The notes: a model not told the origin generated them from the letters alone. A stretch of DNA of 64,000 nucleotides from JACCZX01 sp963710675 (GCA_963710675.1 CAVQBE010000025.1:238516-302515); one strand, 5' to 3'; positions 16,356 to 26,640 are shown, counted from the stretch's first letter. Made by a program: numbers and translations.

Positions 16356-18535
16356 GTATCAGTGTCCAAAATGTGGCCGTGTGCTTGTCGCGAGTGGCGG
16401 CGATGCTGGGCTTGGTTGCAACGGCGTCGGTAGTCTGGGCGCAGGCCGCGGCCAGTGATCCAGGCAATGCAATCGAACGCGTCGACGCCATTCAGACGAG
16501 CAATGGCGTCGTAGTCAGCATCGAGTTGAAGAATGCGCCTCAGGGAGTGCCTGCGAGCTTTTCAGTGGCAAATCCCGCGCGCGTTGCGCTCGACATGCCG
16601 GCGACCGTCAACGGGCTGGGCAAGAACATGGTCGAGCTGAACCAGGGCGACGTACGCTCGGTTAACGTGGTGCAGGCTGGAGGTCGTTCACGTGTCGTTG
16701 TGAATCTGAAGCGGCCGATGACGCATACGGTATCGATCGAGGGCAAGCGCGTGTTAGTTGCGCTGGGAGGCGCTGCGGATACGAGCACCTTCCGAGCCGC
16801 ACCGGGCACGGCGTCGGCCACGGCAGCGCAAGCTTCACCGTCGAGCACAGCGCCGGTCACCGCTGGCCCATCGGCCTTTACCGGCGGCCGGTGCTTTGCG
16901 TGGTATCGATTTCCGCCGCGGCGCCGAGAACGAAGGCACGGGTGGTTGTCGATCTGTCCGACCCGAACACCAACGTCGATATCCGCCAGCAGGGAAACAG
17001 CGTCATCGTCGATTTTCAGAACACGACATTGCCAGATAGTTTGAAGCGCCGGCTCGACGTATCGGATTTTGCAACCCCTGTCGCGCAGGTCACGGCGAGC
17101 CAGCAAGGAAACAACGCGCGCCTCGTGGTTGAGCCCCGCGGCGTGTGGGAACACAACGCCTATCAAAGCGATACGCGTTTCGTGCTGGAGGTGCGGCCGG
17201 TGCGCGAGGATCCGACGCGACTGTTCCAGGGCACGCGGCAAGGCTATCAAGGCGAGCGGTTGTCGCTGAACTTCCAGAACGTTGACGTGCGCTCTTTGCT
17301 GCAGGTGATTGCCGATTTTACGAATCTGAACATCATTACCAGTGATTCGGTCGGTGGCACGATCACTTTGCGGCTTAAAAGATGTTCCCTGGGATCAGGC
17401 ACTCGACATCATCTTGCAGAGCAAAGGTCTGGACATGCGGAAAAACGGCAACGTCGTGCTCGTTGCGCCGCGTGACGAAATTGCCGCCAAGGAAAAGCTG
17501 GAGCTCGAGTCGCGTAATCAGATCGCAGATCTTGAACCTCTGCGCTCCGAAGCGTTTGTCGTCAACTATCAGAAGGCGGAGGATGTAAGAAAACTGCTGA
17601 GCGACGACAAGCAGCGCCTGCTTTCCAAGCGAGGCAGCGTGGCGGTCGATGCACGCACCAATCAGATTTTCGTGCAGGACACGACCGCTCGGCTCGAAGA
17701 CGTGCGCAGACTTCTGCAAAGAATCGATATTCCGGTGCCGCAAGTGCTGATCGAGGCCCGGATCGTCGAAGCGGACGATCGGTTCAGCCGCAACCTAGGT
17801 GTGCGATTCGGTTACGGGCGAGTCACCAACGAAGTGGCAGTGGGGGGACAAAATGTGCTGCCAACGTTGCCGGGCGCCGGTGGTATCGGCGGAGGAGGAG
17901 GGGTTGTCGGCGGCGTTACCACGGTCAACTCGAATTACGTCAACCTGCCTGCCGCAGGTATCGGAGGCTTTAATCCGGGCTCGTTTAATTTGACCTTGTT
18001 CAACAGCGCACTGACGCGCCTGATTAATCTTGAATTAAATGCGCTGGAAGCCGACGGCCGAGGCAAGATCATTTCCAGCCCACGGGTCGTGACAGCCGAC
18101 AAGGTCAAGGCCACTATCGAACAAGGAACCGAAATTCCGTACCAGCAGGCGACGTCGAGCGGGGCTACATCGGTTTCGTTTCGAAAAGCGGTGCTCAAGC
18201 TTGAGGTAACTCCGCAGATCACTCCAGAGGGCGCGATCTTTCTTGACGTCAAAGTCAACAAGGACACGCGCGGGCAAGAGACCCTGTCCGGACCTGCTAT
18301 CGATACGAAAAACGTACAGACGCAAGTCTTGGTTGAGAACGGGGGAACGGTCGTGCTCGGAGGAATCTACGAACAGCAGGAACGCACGACCGTCACTAAA
18401 GTCCCGTTCTTCGGCGATCTTCCGGTGGTTGGCAACCTGTTTAAGAACACGTCGTCAATCAACGATCGCACCGAGTTGATCATCTTCATTACGCCGCGCG
18501 TGATCTCGGAGCGTGTCAACGCGGCGATGCGTTAA
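16352..18535 (+). CDS. pilQ: Type IV pilus secretin PilQ (three 1-base insertions in the sequence)
   Basis: Outer-membrane channel for type IV pili. Corrected length 726 residues; the raw 2184 bases contain three extra bases at 16883-16890, at GG 16934-16935 and in AAAA 17377-17380. Corrected junctions read GALRGIDFRRGAENE, ARVVVDLSDPNTN and GTITLRLKDVPWDQALDIIL. Domains: signal peptide, AMIN domains (about 30-280), N0/STN (NFQNVDVRSLLQVIADFTNLN), N1 (VVNYQKAEDVRKLL), secretin core (VLIEARIVEADDRFSRNLG) with the signature VPFFGDLPVVGNLFKN near the end. A Gly-rich loop precedes the core. Followed by a strong terminator. Confidence 0.94.
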
Positions 18536-18548
18536 CGTAATCTCTGCT

Positions 18549-18581
18549 AAAAAAAGAGCCGCTCCTGCGGCTCTTTTTTTT
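18549..18581 (+). terminator. Rho-independent terminator after pilQ
   Basis: A-run, stem GAGCCGC (18556-18562), TCCT loop, GCGGCTC (18567-18573), then eight T. The A-run pairs with the T-run, so it can work in both directions. It closes the pilMNOPQ operon; aroK starts 25 bases later and must have its own promoter or rely on read-through. Confidence 0.92.
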
Positions 18582-18605
18582 CTGAGCCTACATCGCCCGC
18601 CCGCC

Positions 18606-19148
18606 ATGCAAACCGACCAGCGCTCTGTGTTCCTGATTGGGATGATGGGGGCCGGCAAATCTACGGTCGGCAGGCTTCTCGCTCAGCAGCTGAATTATCA
18701 GTTCGTTGATGCGGACCGCGAGCTGGAGGCGCGCAGTGGCGTTCCCATACCTACAATTTTCGAGATCGAAGGTGAAGAAGGTTTCCGACGGCGCGAGATT
18801 GCGCTACTTGACGAGCTGACACAGCGTGCAGGCATTGTGCTGGCCACTGGCGGGGGCGCAGTGCTCGACGCGGACCTCGTTAAGTCGATGAAGGATCGCG
18901 GCTTGGTTATTTACCTGCGTGCGAGCGCCGATGAAATTTACCGTCGTACGCGCCACGATCGATCGCGGCCATTGCTGCAAACCGCAAATCCCCGCGCGCG
19001 CATCGATCAGCTCTTGGCCGAGCGCGAGCAGTTATACGAAAAGGCGGCGCATCTTGTTTTTCAATCTGCCGCATCAAATCCACGCCGTCTTGTCGGCAGA
19101 CTTTTGGAGCACCCGCAACTGCAAGCGATCGCCAATCGAAGCGCGTGA
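18606..19148 (+). CDS. aroK: Shikimate kinase
   Basis: Phosphorylates shikimate at the 3-hydroxyl in the chorismate pathway. 180 residues from ATG 18606. Walker A GMMGAGKST (about 12-20), shikimate-binding DADRELEARSG and EEGFRRRE, GGG motif LATGGGAVL, lid with RPLLQTANPRARI. Usual neighbour of aroB, which follows after 34 bases. Confidence 0.96.
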   Translation: MQTDQRSVFLIGMMGAGKSTVGRLLAQQLNYQFVDADRELEARSGVPIPTIFEIEGEEGFRRREIALLDELTQRAGIVLATGGGAVLDADLVKSMKDRGLVIYLRASADEIYRRTRHDRSRPLLQTANPRARIDQLLAEREQLYEKAAHLVFQSAASNPRRLVGRLLEHPQLQAIANRSA

Positions 19149-19182
19149 TCGGTCGGGCAACGTGCGCGACTTAAACTGACGC

Positions 19183-20259
19183 ATGCGCTGCATCACCGTC
19201 AATCTGAAAGAGCGTTCGTATCCGATAGCGATCGGCAGCGGCTTAATCGATCGTCTGCACGAATTTATCGCGCCGCTGACGCCAACGTCTGTTTCTGTTG
19301 TCACGAATATGGTCGTGGGCCCTCTGTACGCGCAACGCGTTCAACACGCGCTCTCAGGCGTCTCGACCAGCGTCATCGAACTGCCGGATGGCGAGCAGTA
19401 CAAGCAATGGCCAGCCGTATCGCAAGTATTGAATGCGCTGGTAGACACGCGAGTCGATCGTCGCGGAGTGATCATCGCATTGGGTGGTGGAGTCGTCGGA
19501 GACATTGCAGGCTTCGCAGCATCGATCTATATGCGCGGCGTCCGCTATGTGCAGGTACCGACGACACTGTTGGCGCAGGTTGACTCGTCGGTCGGCGGTA
19601 AGACGGGAATCAATCATCCAGGCGGCAAAAACCTGGTCGGTGCATTTCACCAGCCCTCTGCGGTCATTAGTGATACCGACACGCTACGTACATTGCCGCC
19701 GCGGGAATTGTCGGCAGGCCTGGCCGAGGTCCTTAAGCACGGCTTGCTTGCTGACCATGAATATTTTGAGCGGATGACTGCCGCAATCGAACCGATGCGC
19801 GCGCTCGATGCACGCGCTTTGGCGGCGGCGATTGAAGGATCGTGCGAGATCAAGGCCTCGATCGTCGCGCGGGACGAACACGAGGCGGGCGAACGTGCGC
19901 TGCTAAACCTTGGCCACACCTTTGGTCATGCAATCGAGGCAATGACCGGGTATTCACGCTGGCTGCACGGCGAAGCGGTCGGGTGCGGCCTGGTCCTGGC
20001 TGCCGAACTTTCACACCTGTTGGGCACGATGACGGGCGCGGAGGTGCAAGCAATCGAACGTGCGGTCGCGCGCGCCGGCCTGCCGACGCGAGTCGACAAT
20101 CTATCCGCATTGACCGCCATCGAGGTGATGCGCGGCGACAAGAAAACCGAGGCGGGCCAGATACGATTTATCGTTCTTGATCGGATCGGCCACGCAACGC
20201 AACGCACCGTTCCGCACGCGACGTTGTTGCAGGCGTTGATTGCTCGCGGATTTGTATGA
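19183..20259 (+). CDS. aroB: 3-dehydroquinate synthase
   Basis: NAD- and metal-dependent enzyme converting DAHP to 3-dehydroquinate. 358 residues. NAD site with ALGGGVVGDIAGFAASIYMRG and PTTLLAQVDSSVGGKTGIN; metal ligands in the LAEVLKHGLL glutamate and in LNLGHTFGHAIE and WLHGEAV histidines. Same pathway as the preceding aroK. The stop overlaps the dgt ATG by 4 bases. Confidence 0.97.
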   Translation: MRCITVNLKERSYPIAIGSGLIDRLHEFIAPLTPTSVSVVTNMVVGPLYAQRVQHALSGVSTSVIELPDGEQYKQWPAVSQVLNALVDTRVDRRGVIIALGGGVVGDIAGFAASIYMRGVRYVQVPTTLLAQVDSSVGGKTGINHPGGKNLVGAFHQPSAVISDTDTLRTLPPRELSAGLAEVLKHGLLADHEYFERMTAAIEPMRALDARALAAAIEGSCEIKASIVARDEHEAGERALLNLGHTFGHAIEAMTGYSRWLHGEAVGCGLVLAAELSHLLGTMTGAEVQAIERAVARAGLPTRVDNLSALTAIEVMRGDKKTEAGQIRFIVLDRIGHATQRTVPHATLLQALIARGFV

Positions 20260-21380
20260 GCGACATGACACTGGCTCCGTATGCTGCGCACGCCGGTCAA
20301 TCACGCGGCCGTCTTCACCATGAAGCGGACGCGGTCAGCCGCACCCAGTTTCAGCGCGATCGCGATCGCATCATTCATTCAGCCGCCTTTCGACGACTGG
20401 AATACAAGACACAGGTCTTCGTCAATCATGAAGGCGACTTGTTTCGAACGCGCCTGACACATTCGCTCGAAGTCGCCCAGATAGGGCGTGCCGTGGCTTG
20501 CAACCTGCGTTTAAACGAAGACCTGGTCGAAGCAATAGCGCTCGCGCACGATCTCGGGCACACGCCCTTCGGCCACGCAGGTCAGGACGCGCTGCACGAA
20601 TGCATGAAGCCGTACGGCGGTTTCGAGCACAACTTGCAATCGCTGCGCGTGGTCGACGTACTGGAAGAGCGCTACGCAGCGTTCGACGGTCTTAATCTGA
20701 CCTTTGAAACGCGGGAAGGAATTCTGAAGCATTGTTCGGCCAAGAACGCGCGCGAATTGGGTGAGGTGGGCGAGCGGTTTCTGACAAGGCAGCAGCCAAG
20801 TCTGGAAGCACAGATTGCCAATCTGGCTGATGAAATTGCCTACAGCAACCATGACATTGACGACGGGCTGCGTTCAGGCCTGCTTAAACTGTCGCAACTC
20901 GAGCAAGTGCCGATATTCGCGCGTCACGCGCGCACTGTTCGAGAGGAATATCCGGCCATTGCCGAGCGCCGCATGATTCACGAGACGGTGCGACGCATGA
21001 TTAATACGCTTGTGGTGGATCTGACTGAAGAGTCGAGACGACTGATTGCGGCTGCTGCCCCAGCCGATATCAACGCCGTTCGCGCGGCCCCGACCCTTAC
21101 AGCGTTTTCGCCTGCGATGCGCGTTGAGGCCACTGAGCTCAAGTCGTTCCTGCATGATCAGCTCTATCGGCACTATCGCGTGATGCGCATGTCTACCAAG
21201 GCGCGGCGTATCGTCACCGACCTTTTCAACGCTTTTGTCGGGGAGCCGAAGTTGTTGCCCGCCGATCATCAAAGTCGAGCCGCATTTGGCGTGCCGCGCG
21301 CTGTGGCCGACTATGTCGCCGGGATGACGGATCGTTATGCGATCAAGGAACATCGGCGGCTGTTTGCCGTAGATGACTAG
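20256..21380 (+). CDS. dgt: Deoxyguanosinetriphosphate triphosphohydrolase-like protein
   Basis: HD-domain dNTP triphosphohydrolase of the short dGTPase-like class, 374 residues. Metal ligands in RLTHSLEVAQIG, the HD pair in AHDLGHTPFGHAGQDAL and a distal Asp in DEIAYSNHDIDDGLR. Predicted to hydrolyse dNTP to the nucleoside and triphosphate. Overlaps aroB, as in many betaproteobacteria. Followed by a hairpin-rich gap before gltB. Confidence 0.94.
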   Translation: MSDMTLAPYAAHAGQSRGRLHHEADAVSRTQFQRDRDRIIHSAAFRRLEYKTQVFVNHEGDLFRTRLTHSLEVAQIGRAVACNLRLNEDLVEAIALAHDLGHTPFGHAGQDALHECMKPYGGFEHNLQSLRVVDVLEERYAAFDGLNLTFETREGILKHCSAKNARELGEVGERFLTRQQPSLEAQIANLADEIAYSNHDIDDGLRSGLLKLSQLEQVPIFARHARTVREEYPAIAERRMIHETVRRMINTLVVDLTEESRRLIAAAAPADINAVRAAPTLTAFSPAMRVEATELKSFLHDQLYRHYRVMRMSTKARRIVTDLFNAFVGEPKLLPADHQSRAAFGVPRAVADYVAGMTDRYAIKEHRRLFAVDD

Positions 21381-21383
21381 ATC

Positions 21384-21422
21384 CAGACGCGATGCGTTTC
21401 GCATCGCGACAAATCGCGTCTG
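21384..21422 (+). promoter_or_regulatory. Overlapping alternative hairpins before gltB
   Basis: CGCGATGCG (21388-21396), TTT loop, CGCATCGCG (21400-21408) is a perfect 9-bp hairpin. The overlapping arm CAGACGCGAT (21384-21393) also pairs perfectly with ATCGCGTCTG (21413-21422). The two cannot form together. No T-run follows. The site lies between the dgt stop and the gltB start at 21496. Confidence 0.5.
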
Positions 21423-21495
21423 TCAGTTCAGGGGGATTTTCAGTTGAAACGGGTGCTGCATCGCAGTAAAGTTCTTGTCTCCTCCTGAGGGTCGG

Positions 21496-24400
21496 ATGCC
21501 CGCACGCAAACTTTCTGAGCAAGTCAGCGCCGCAGTCGATCACGCCGCGAAGAACGGCTTGTATTCGTGTTCCAGTGAACATGATGCGTGCGGTGTAGGG
21601 TTCGTCGCCAACATAAAAGGCAGGCCAAGTCATGCCTTGGTTGAGCAGGCCCTGTTGATTCTGCAAAACCTTAACCATCGTGGTGCTGTCGGAGCCGATC
21701 CGTTGTGCGGCGATGGTGCGGGCGTTTTGATCCAGATCCCGGACGCGTTTTACCGCGAGGAACTTGCCAAGCATTCCATCTCGTTGCCTCCGCAGGGCGA
21801 GTATGGAGTCGGCATGATCTTTCTGCCGCGCGAGCACGCGTCCAGGTTGGCGTGCGAACAGGAATTGGAGCGCACCGTTCGCGCCGAAGGTCAGAGCGTG
21901 CTCGGTTGGCGAGACGTACCACTAGACCGCGATATGCCAATGTCGCCGCTGGTCAAGGACCGCGAGCCCGTGATCCGGCAGATTTTCATCGGCCGCGGCG
22001 CCGACGTGATGGTCCCAGACGCCTTGGAGCGCAAGCTTTACGTAATTCGCAAGACCGCGAGCCACAAGATCCAGGCGCTGAAGCTCAAGCACGGCAAGGA
22101 ATATTTTGTGCCGTCTATGTCGACACGCACGATCGTTTACAAGGGACTATTGCTCGCCGATCAGGTCGGCCGCTATTACCGCGATTTGCGCGACCCGCGC
22201 GTAGTTTCCGCAATAGCGCTCGTACATCAGCGCTTCTCAACCAACACGTTTCCATCGTGGGAGCTCGCGCATCCGTATCGCCTGGTGGCGCACAACGGCG
22301 AGATCAATACGGTCAAGGGCAACTTCAACTGGATGCGAGCGCGCGAGCGGGTGATGTCGTCACCGGTGCTGCGAGAGGATCTTGGAAAGCTCTTTCCGCT
22401 GATCTACGAAGGGCAGTCGGACACTGCGTGCTTCGACAACGCGCTCGAGCTGCTGACTATGAGCGGCTACCCGATTGCGCACGCGATGATGATGATGATT
22501 CCAGAAGCGTGGGAGCAGCACACGTTGATGGACGAGTCGCGGCGCGCGTTTTACGAATACCACGCCGCAATGATGGAGCCATGGGATGGGCCCGCAGCGA
22601 TTGCGTTTACGGACGGAGTTCGCATCGGCGCGACGCTTGATCGCAATGGCTTGCGCCCCGCGCGCTACATCGTTACTGACGACGACATGGTCGTGATGGC
22701 GTCCGAGGTTGGCGTGCTCCCGATTCCAGAAAGCCGCATTGTCAAGAAGTGGCGACTGCAGCCGGGCAAGATGTTTTTAATCGACACCGAGCAGGGCCGG
22801 ATTATCGACGATGCGGAACTGAAGCAGCAGCTCGCGTCCAGCAAGCCCTACAAGGAATGGATCAAGCGCATTCGAATCAAGCTGAACGATCTTCCCTGCG
22901 GCAGCGTGAACTCCCGCTCGGCCGCGAAGCTCGGCGTGCCGTTGCTCGATCGTCAGCAGGCGTTTGGCTACACACAGGAAGATGTGCGCCTGCTGATGGA
23001 ACCGATGGCGGTCGCGGCTGAAGAAGCAGTCGGCTCGATGGGTAACGACACCGCATTGCCGGTTCTATCCGATCGCGCGAAGCCTTTGTATAACTACTTC
23101 AAGCAACTGTTCGCGCAAGTTACCAATCCGCCGATCGATCCGATCCGCGAACAACTGGTGATGTCGCTGGTGAGCTTTATCGGGCCGAAGCCGAATCTGC
23201 TCGACATCAACAACGTCAATCCGCAAATGCGGCTTGAAGTCAGCCAGCCGATTCTCGGATTCGCCGATATCGAAAAAATCCGCGCAATCGAAAAGTTTTC
23301 CTCGAACAAGTTTCGCTCGTTTGAGCTCGACATTTGCTATCCGCTTTCGTGGGGTAAAGCTGGAGTCGAAGCTAGGCTCGCGTCTCTGTGTGCGCAGGCG
23401 GTCGACGCGATTGGTGCTGGCTACAACTTGTTGTTGATCACCGATCGTTCGCTTGACGCGGAAAGCGTCGCGATCCCGGCGTTGCTGGCCACAAGCGCCG
23501 TGCATCAGCATCTGATCGCGGTCGGCCTGCGGACCTGCACGGGCTTGGTCGTCGAGACAGGTTCGGCGCGCGAAGTGCATCACTTCGCTCTGCTTGCCGG
23601 CTACGGCGCGGAGGCGGTGCATCCTTATCTTGCACTCGAGACGCTGGCTGAGCTGCACGCCGCCGATGCCGACAAGGCCATCGCAAATTACGTGAAGGCG
23701 ATTGGCAAGGGGTTGCACAAGGTAATGTCCAAAATGGGCATCAGCACCTACATGTCGTACTGTGGTGCCCAGATCTTCGAAGCGGTGGGGCTTTCGAAAG
23801 AATTCGTCGAGAAGTACTTCCGCGGCACCGCTAGCAACATTGGCGGCGTCGGCTTGTTCGAGGTGATGGAAGAGGCAGTCCGCACGCATCGCGCGGCGTT
23901 TTCCGATGACCCGGTGCTCGCAACCCAGCTCGATGCGGGCGGCGAATACCAATGGCGTGTGCGCGGAGAGCAGCATATGTGGACGCCGGATGCGATTGCA
24001 AAGCTGCAGCATTCGACGCGGGCCAACAACTATCAAACTTACAAGGAATATGCACAGCTGATCAACGATCAGTCGCTGCGGCACATGACGCTGCGCGGCC
24101 TGTTCGAATTCAAGTTCGATGCTGCGCATGCGATCCCGCTGGGCGAGGTCGAGCCGGCGGCAAGCATCGTCAAACGGTTTTCAACCGGCGCGATGTCACT
24201 CGGCTCGATATCGACCGAAGCGCATACCACGCTCGCGATTGCGATGAACCGCATCGGTGGCAAGAGCAATACGGGTGAAGGCGGAGAAGATCCGATGCGG
24301 TACCGGCAGGAGTTGCGTGCTGGTGCAAGCGTCATCGAACAGGGCGCGACGCTATCAAGCGTGCTCGGGCGAGATCGCGTCGAGGTCGATACACCGTTGC

Positions 24401-26214
24401 GCGCGGGTGACTCGCTGCGCTCGAAAATCAAGCAGGTAGCGTCGGGTCGCTTCGGTGTCACGACCGAATACCTGATCAGCGCCGATCAACTGCAGATCAA
24501 GATGGCACAAGGCGCGAAGCCGGGCGAGGGGGGTCAGCTGCCCGGACATAAGGTCAGCCCTTACATCGCGGAGCTGCGTTATGCCGTTCCGGGTGTCGGT
24601 CTTATTTCGCCGGCGCCGCATCACGATATCTATTCAATCGAAGATCTCGCACAGCTGATTCACGACCTGAAGAATGCAAATCCGCAGGCGTCAATCAGCG
24701 TCAAGCTGGTCTCCGAGGTCGGTGTTGGAACAGTCGCCGCCGGTGTTGCAAAGGCAAAGGCGGATCACGTCACGATTGCGGGTCACGATGGCGGGACCGG
24801 TGCATCGCCGGTATCGTCGATCAAGCACGCCGGCACGCCGTGGGAAATCGGGCTCGCCGAGACTCAGCAGACGCTGGTGCTGAACCGGCTGCGAAGCCGC
24901 ATCGCAGTGCAGGTCGACGGTCAGATGAAAACGGGTCGGGATGTAGTCATTGGCGCACTCCTGGGCGCCGATGAGTTTGGTTTTGCCACCGCACCATTGG
25001 TCGTGCAGGGTTGCATCATGATGCGCAAGTGTCATCTGAACACCTGCCCGGTGGGCGTTGCAACGCAGGATCCGCTGTTACGGAAAAAATTCAGCGGCCA
25101 ACCCGAGCACGTGGTTAACTATTTTTTCTTTGTCGCCGAGGAAGTGCGCGAAATCATGGCGCAGCTGGGCGTGCGCACGTTCGATCAACTGATTGGTCGC
25201 GCCGACCGGCTCGACACGCGTCGAGGCATCGAGCACTGGAAGGCTCGTGGGTTAGATTTCAGCCGCATCTTTTATCTGCCACAGATGCCTGCCGAGGTGC
25301 CTCGCCTGTGCACTGAGTCGCAGGATCACGGTCTCGGTCGGGCGCTTGACCACAAGCTGATTGAGCAATGCAAGCCGGCGCTCGAGCATGGCGAGCGGGT
25401 CAGCTTCATCATGCCAATTCGCAACGTCAACCGCGCGGTCGGCACGATGTTGTCCAGTCAGGTCGCGCGTCGCTATGGGCATGCGGGACTTCCTGACGAC
25501 ACGATCCACATCCAATTCAACGGTACCGCAGGGCAGAGCTTCGGTGCGTTTCTGGCCGCCGGGATTACGCTCGATCTGGTTGGCGACGCCAACGATTACA
25601 CCGGCAAAGGGTTGTCGGGCGGACGGCTGATCGTACGGTGTCCAAACGACTTTCGCGGCGCCGGCACGGAGAACATCATCGTCGGCAATACTGTGCTTTA
25701 CGGCGCGATTGCGGGTGAAGCGTTTTTCAATGGCGTTGCGGGTGAGCGATTCGCGGTTCGCAACTCGGGCGCGACTGCGGTCGTTGAGGGCACCGGCGAT
25801 CATGGATGCGAATACATGACGAAGGGTACGGTCGTCGTGCTGGGCGCGACCGGGCGGAATTTCGCGGCCGGCATGTCAGGCGGCATTGCTTATGTCTTCG
25901 ATGAGTTCGGGGACTTTGCGAGCAAGTGCAATCAGTCAATGTGCGAGCTCGAGGCGGTGCTTCCGACCGCCGAACAGGAGGAAAGTGTCGATGAAGCGAT
26001 CTGGCACCTGGGGGAGACCGACGAGTTCCTGCTGCGTGGCTTGATCGAAAGCCATTTCAGGGTCACTGGCAGTTTGCGTGCGCGGATGTTGCTCGATAAC
26101 TGGCTGACGATGCGTGCGCGATTCGTCAAGGTGTTCCCGCAGGAGTATCGGCGCGCGTTGAAGCAGATGATCGCCGTAGGTGCTCCGGCCGGCACTCAAA
26201 AACTTGCGGCCTGA
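21496..26214 (+). CDS. gltB: Glutamate synthase (NADPH) large subunit
   Basis: Large subunit of ferredoxin-like flavoenzyme GOGAT, which makes two glutamates from glutamine and 2-oxoglutarate. 1572 residues from ATG 21496 with GAGG upstream. Order: N-terminal glutamine amidotransferase with nucleophile Cys32 in HDACGVGF (a short propeptide is removed), central domain, FMN-binding synthase domain (GKSNTGEGGEDP, SVKLVSEVGVGTVAAGVAKA, GHDGGTGASP), 3Fe-4S ligands in CIMMRKCHLNTCPVG, and C-terminal beta-helix (LSGGRLIVRCP, VVVLGATGRNFAAGMSGG). Works with GltD encoded at 26.6-28.1 kb. Confidence 0.98.
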   Translation: MPARKLSEQVSAAVDHAAKNGLYSCSSEHDACGVGFVANIKGRPSHALVEQALLILQNLNHRGAVGADPLCGDGAGVLIQIPDAFYREELAKHSISLPPQGEYGVGMIFLPREHASRLACEQELERTVRAEGQSVLGWRDVPLDRDMPMSPLVKDREPVIRQIFIGRGADVMVPDALERKLYVIRKTASHKIQALKLKHGKEYFVPSMSTRTIVYKGLLLADQVGRYYRDLRDPRVVSAIALVHQRFSTNTFPSWELAHPYRLVAHNGEINTVKGNFNWMRARERVMSSPVLREDLGKLFPLIYEGQSDTACFDNALELLTMSGYPIAHAMMMMIPEAWEQHTLMDESRRAFYEYHAAMMEPWDGPAAIAFTDGVRIGATLDRNGLRPARYIVTDDDMVVMASEVGVLPIPESRIVKKWRLQPGKMFLIDTEQGRIIDDAELKQQLASSKPYKEWIKRIRIKLNDLPCGSVNSRSAAKLGVPLLDRQQAFGYTQEDVRLLMEPMAVAAEEAVGSMGNDTALPVLSDRAKPLYNYFKQLFAQVTNPPIDPIREQLVMSLVSFIGPKPNLLDINNVNPQMRLEVSQPILGFADIEKIRAIEKFSSNKFRSFELDICYPLSWGKAGVEARLASLCAQAVDAIGAGYNLLLITDRSLDAESVAIPALLATSAVHQHLIAVGLRTCTGLVVETGSAREVHHFALLAGYGAEAVHPYLALETLAELHAADADKAIANYVKAIGKGLHKVMSKMGISTYMSYCGAQIFEAVGLSKEFVEKYFRGTASNIGGVGLFEVMEEAVRTHRAAFSDDPVLATQLDAGGEYQWRVRGEQHMWTPDAIAKLQHSTRANNYQTYKEYAQLINDQSLRHMTLRGLFEFKFDAAHAIPLGEVEPAASIVKRFSTGAMSLGSISTEAHTTLAIAMNRIGGKSNTGEGGEDPMRYRQELRAGASVIEQGATLSSVLGRDRVEVDTPLRAGDSLRSKIKQVASGRFGVTTEYLISADQLQIKMAQGAKPGEGGQLPGHKVSPYIAELRYAVPGVGLISPAPHHDIYSIEDLAQLIHDLKNANPQASISVKLVSEVGVGTVAAGVAKAKADHVTIAGHDGGTGASPVSSIKHAGTPWEIGLAETQQTLVLNRLRSRIAVQVDGQMKTGRDVVIGALLGADEFGFATAPLVVQGCIMMRKCHLNTCPVGVATQDPLLRKKFSGQPEHVVNYFFFVAEEVREIMAQLGVRTFDQLIGRADRLDTRRGIEHWKARGLDFSRIFYLPQMPAEVPRLCTESQDHGLGRALDHKLIEQCKPALEHGERVSFIMPIRNVNRAVGTMLSSQVARRYGHAGLPDDTIHIQFNGTAGQSFGAFLAAGITLDLVGDANDYTGKGLSGGRLIVRCPNDFRGAGTENIIVGNTVLYGAIAGEAFFNGVAGERFAVRNSGATAVVEGTGDHGCEYMTKGTVVVLGATGRNFAAGMSGGIAYVFDEFGDFASKCNQSMCELEAVLPTAEQEESVDEAIWHLGETDEFLLRGLIESHFRVTGSLRARMLLDNWLTMRARFVKVFPQEYRRALKQMIAVGAPAGTQKLAA

Positions 26215-26242
26215 CGCGTGCCGCTTATCGTCGAACATCAGA

Positions 26243-26638
26243 ATGCGCATGCAACCTCACTGGCCGCGCACGCTCGGCGAATGGTTGCCTGGACTATGGG
26301 CCAGCGTGCCGTTGGCGATTTTGCTGTTGAACAGTCGCGGCGCGGATGCTTCATCGGCGGCGCTGTTGGCGAGCGTGGCGATTGTGCTGTCGGTACCTTG
26401 GATCGTGCCGGCCACGATGCTGTTTGCTGTGCTATCGGCGCCTGTGTATATGTGGCTGCACACTCAGGGTCCGGTGCCTGCGGTGCTCGACTGGTTAGGC
26501 GGCATCGTGTTGATTTCGGCAGTCGCCGGCTGCCATGTCAACACCGCGCTGCTACGGGCGTGGCAGCGCGCACGGCAATTGAGAGCGGACGAGATAGGGC
26601 TGCGCGACTTTCTGTTTCGTCACGGTCAGCATAAGTAA
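26243..26638 (+). CDS. Small membrane protein of unknown function between gltB and gltD
   Basis: 131 residues from ATG 26243 (ATG 26249 is also possible). I do not recognise a family. It shows three or four hydrophobic stretches (SVPLAILLLNS, AALLASVAIVLSVPWIVPATMLFAVLSAPVYMWL, VLDWLGGIVLISAVAGCHV) and a basic C-terminus (LLRAWQRARQLRADE), so probably an integral inner-membrane protein. It lies 28 bases after gltB and 2 bases before gltD, in the same direction, so it should be co-expressed with glutamate synthase. Confidence 0.65.
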   Translation: MRMQPHWPRTLGEWLPGLWASVPLAILLLNSRGADASSAALLASVAIVLSVPWIVPATMLFAVLSAPVYMWLHTQGPVPAVLDWLGGIVLISAVAGCHVNTALLRAWQRARQLRADEIGLRDFLFRHGQHK

Positions 26639-26640
26639 CC

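Noticed and set aside
21705..22640. 311-codon frame inside gltB
   Set aside because: It is an out-of-frame shadow of the glutamate synthase gene, very Arg-rich, with no recognisable domain.
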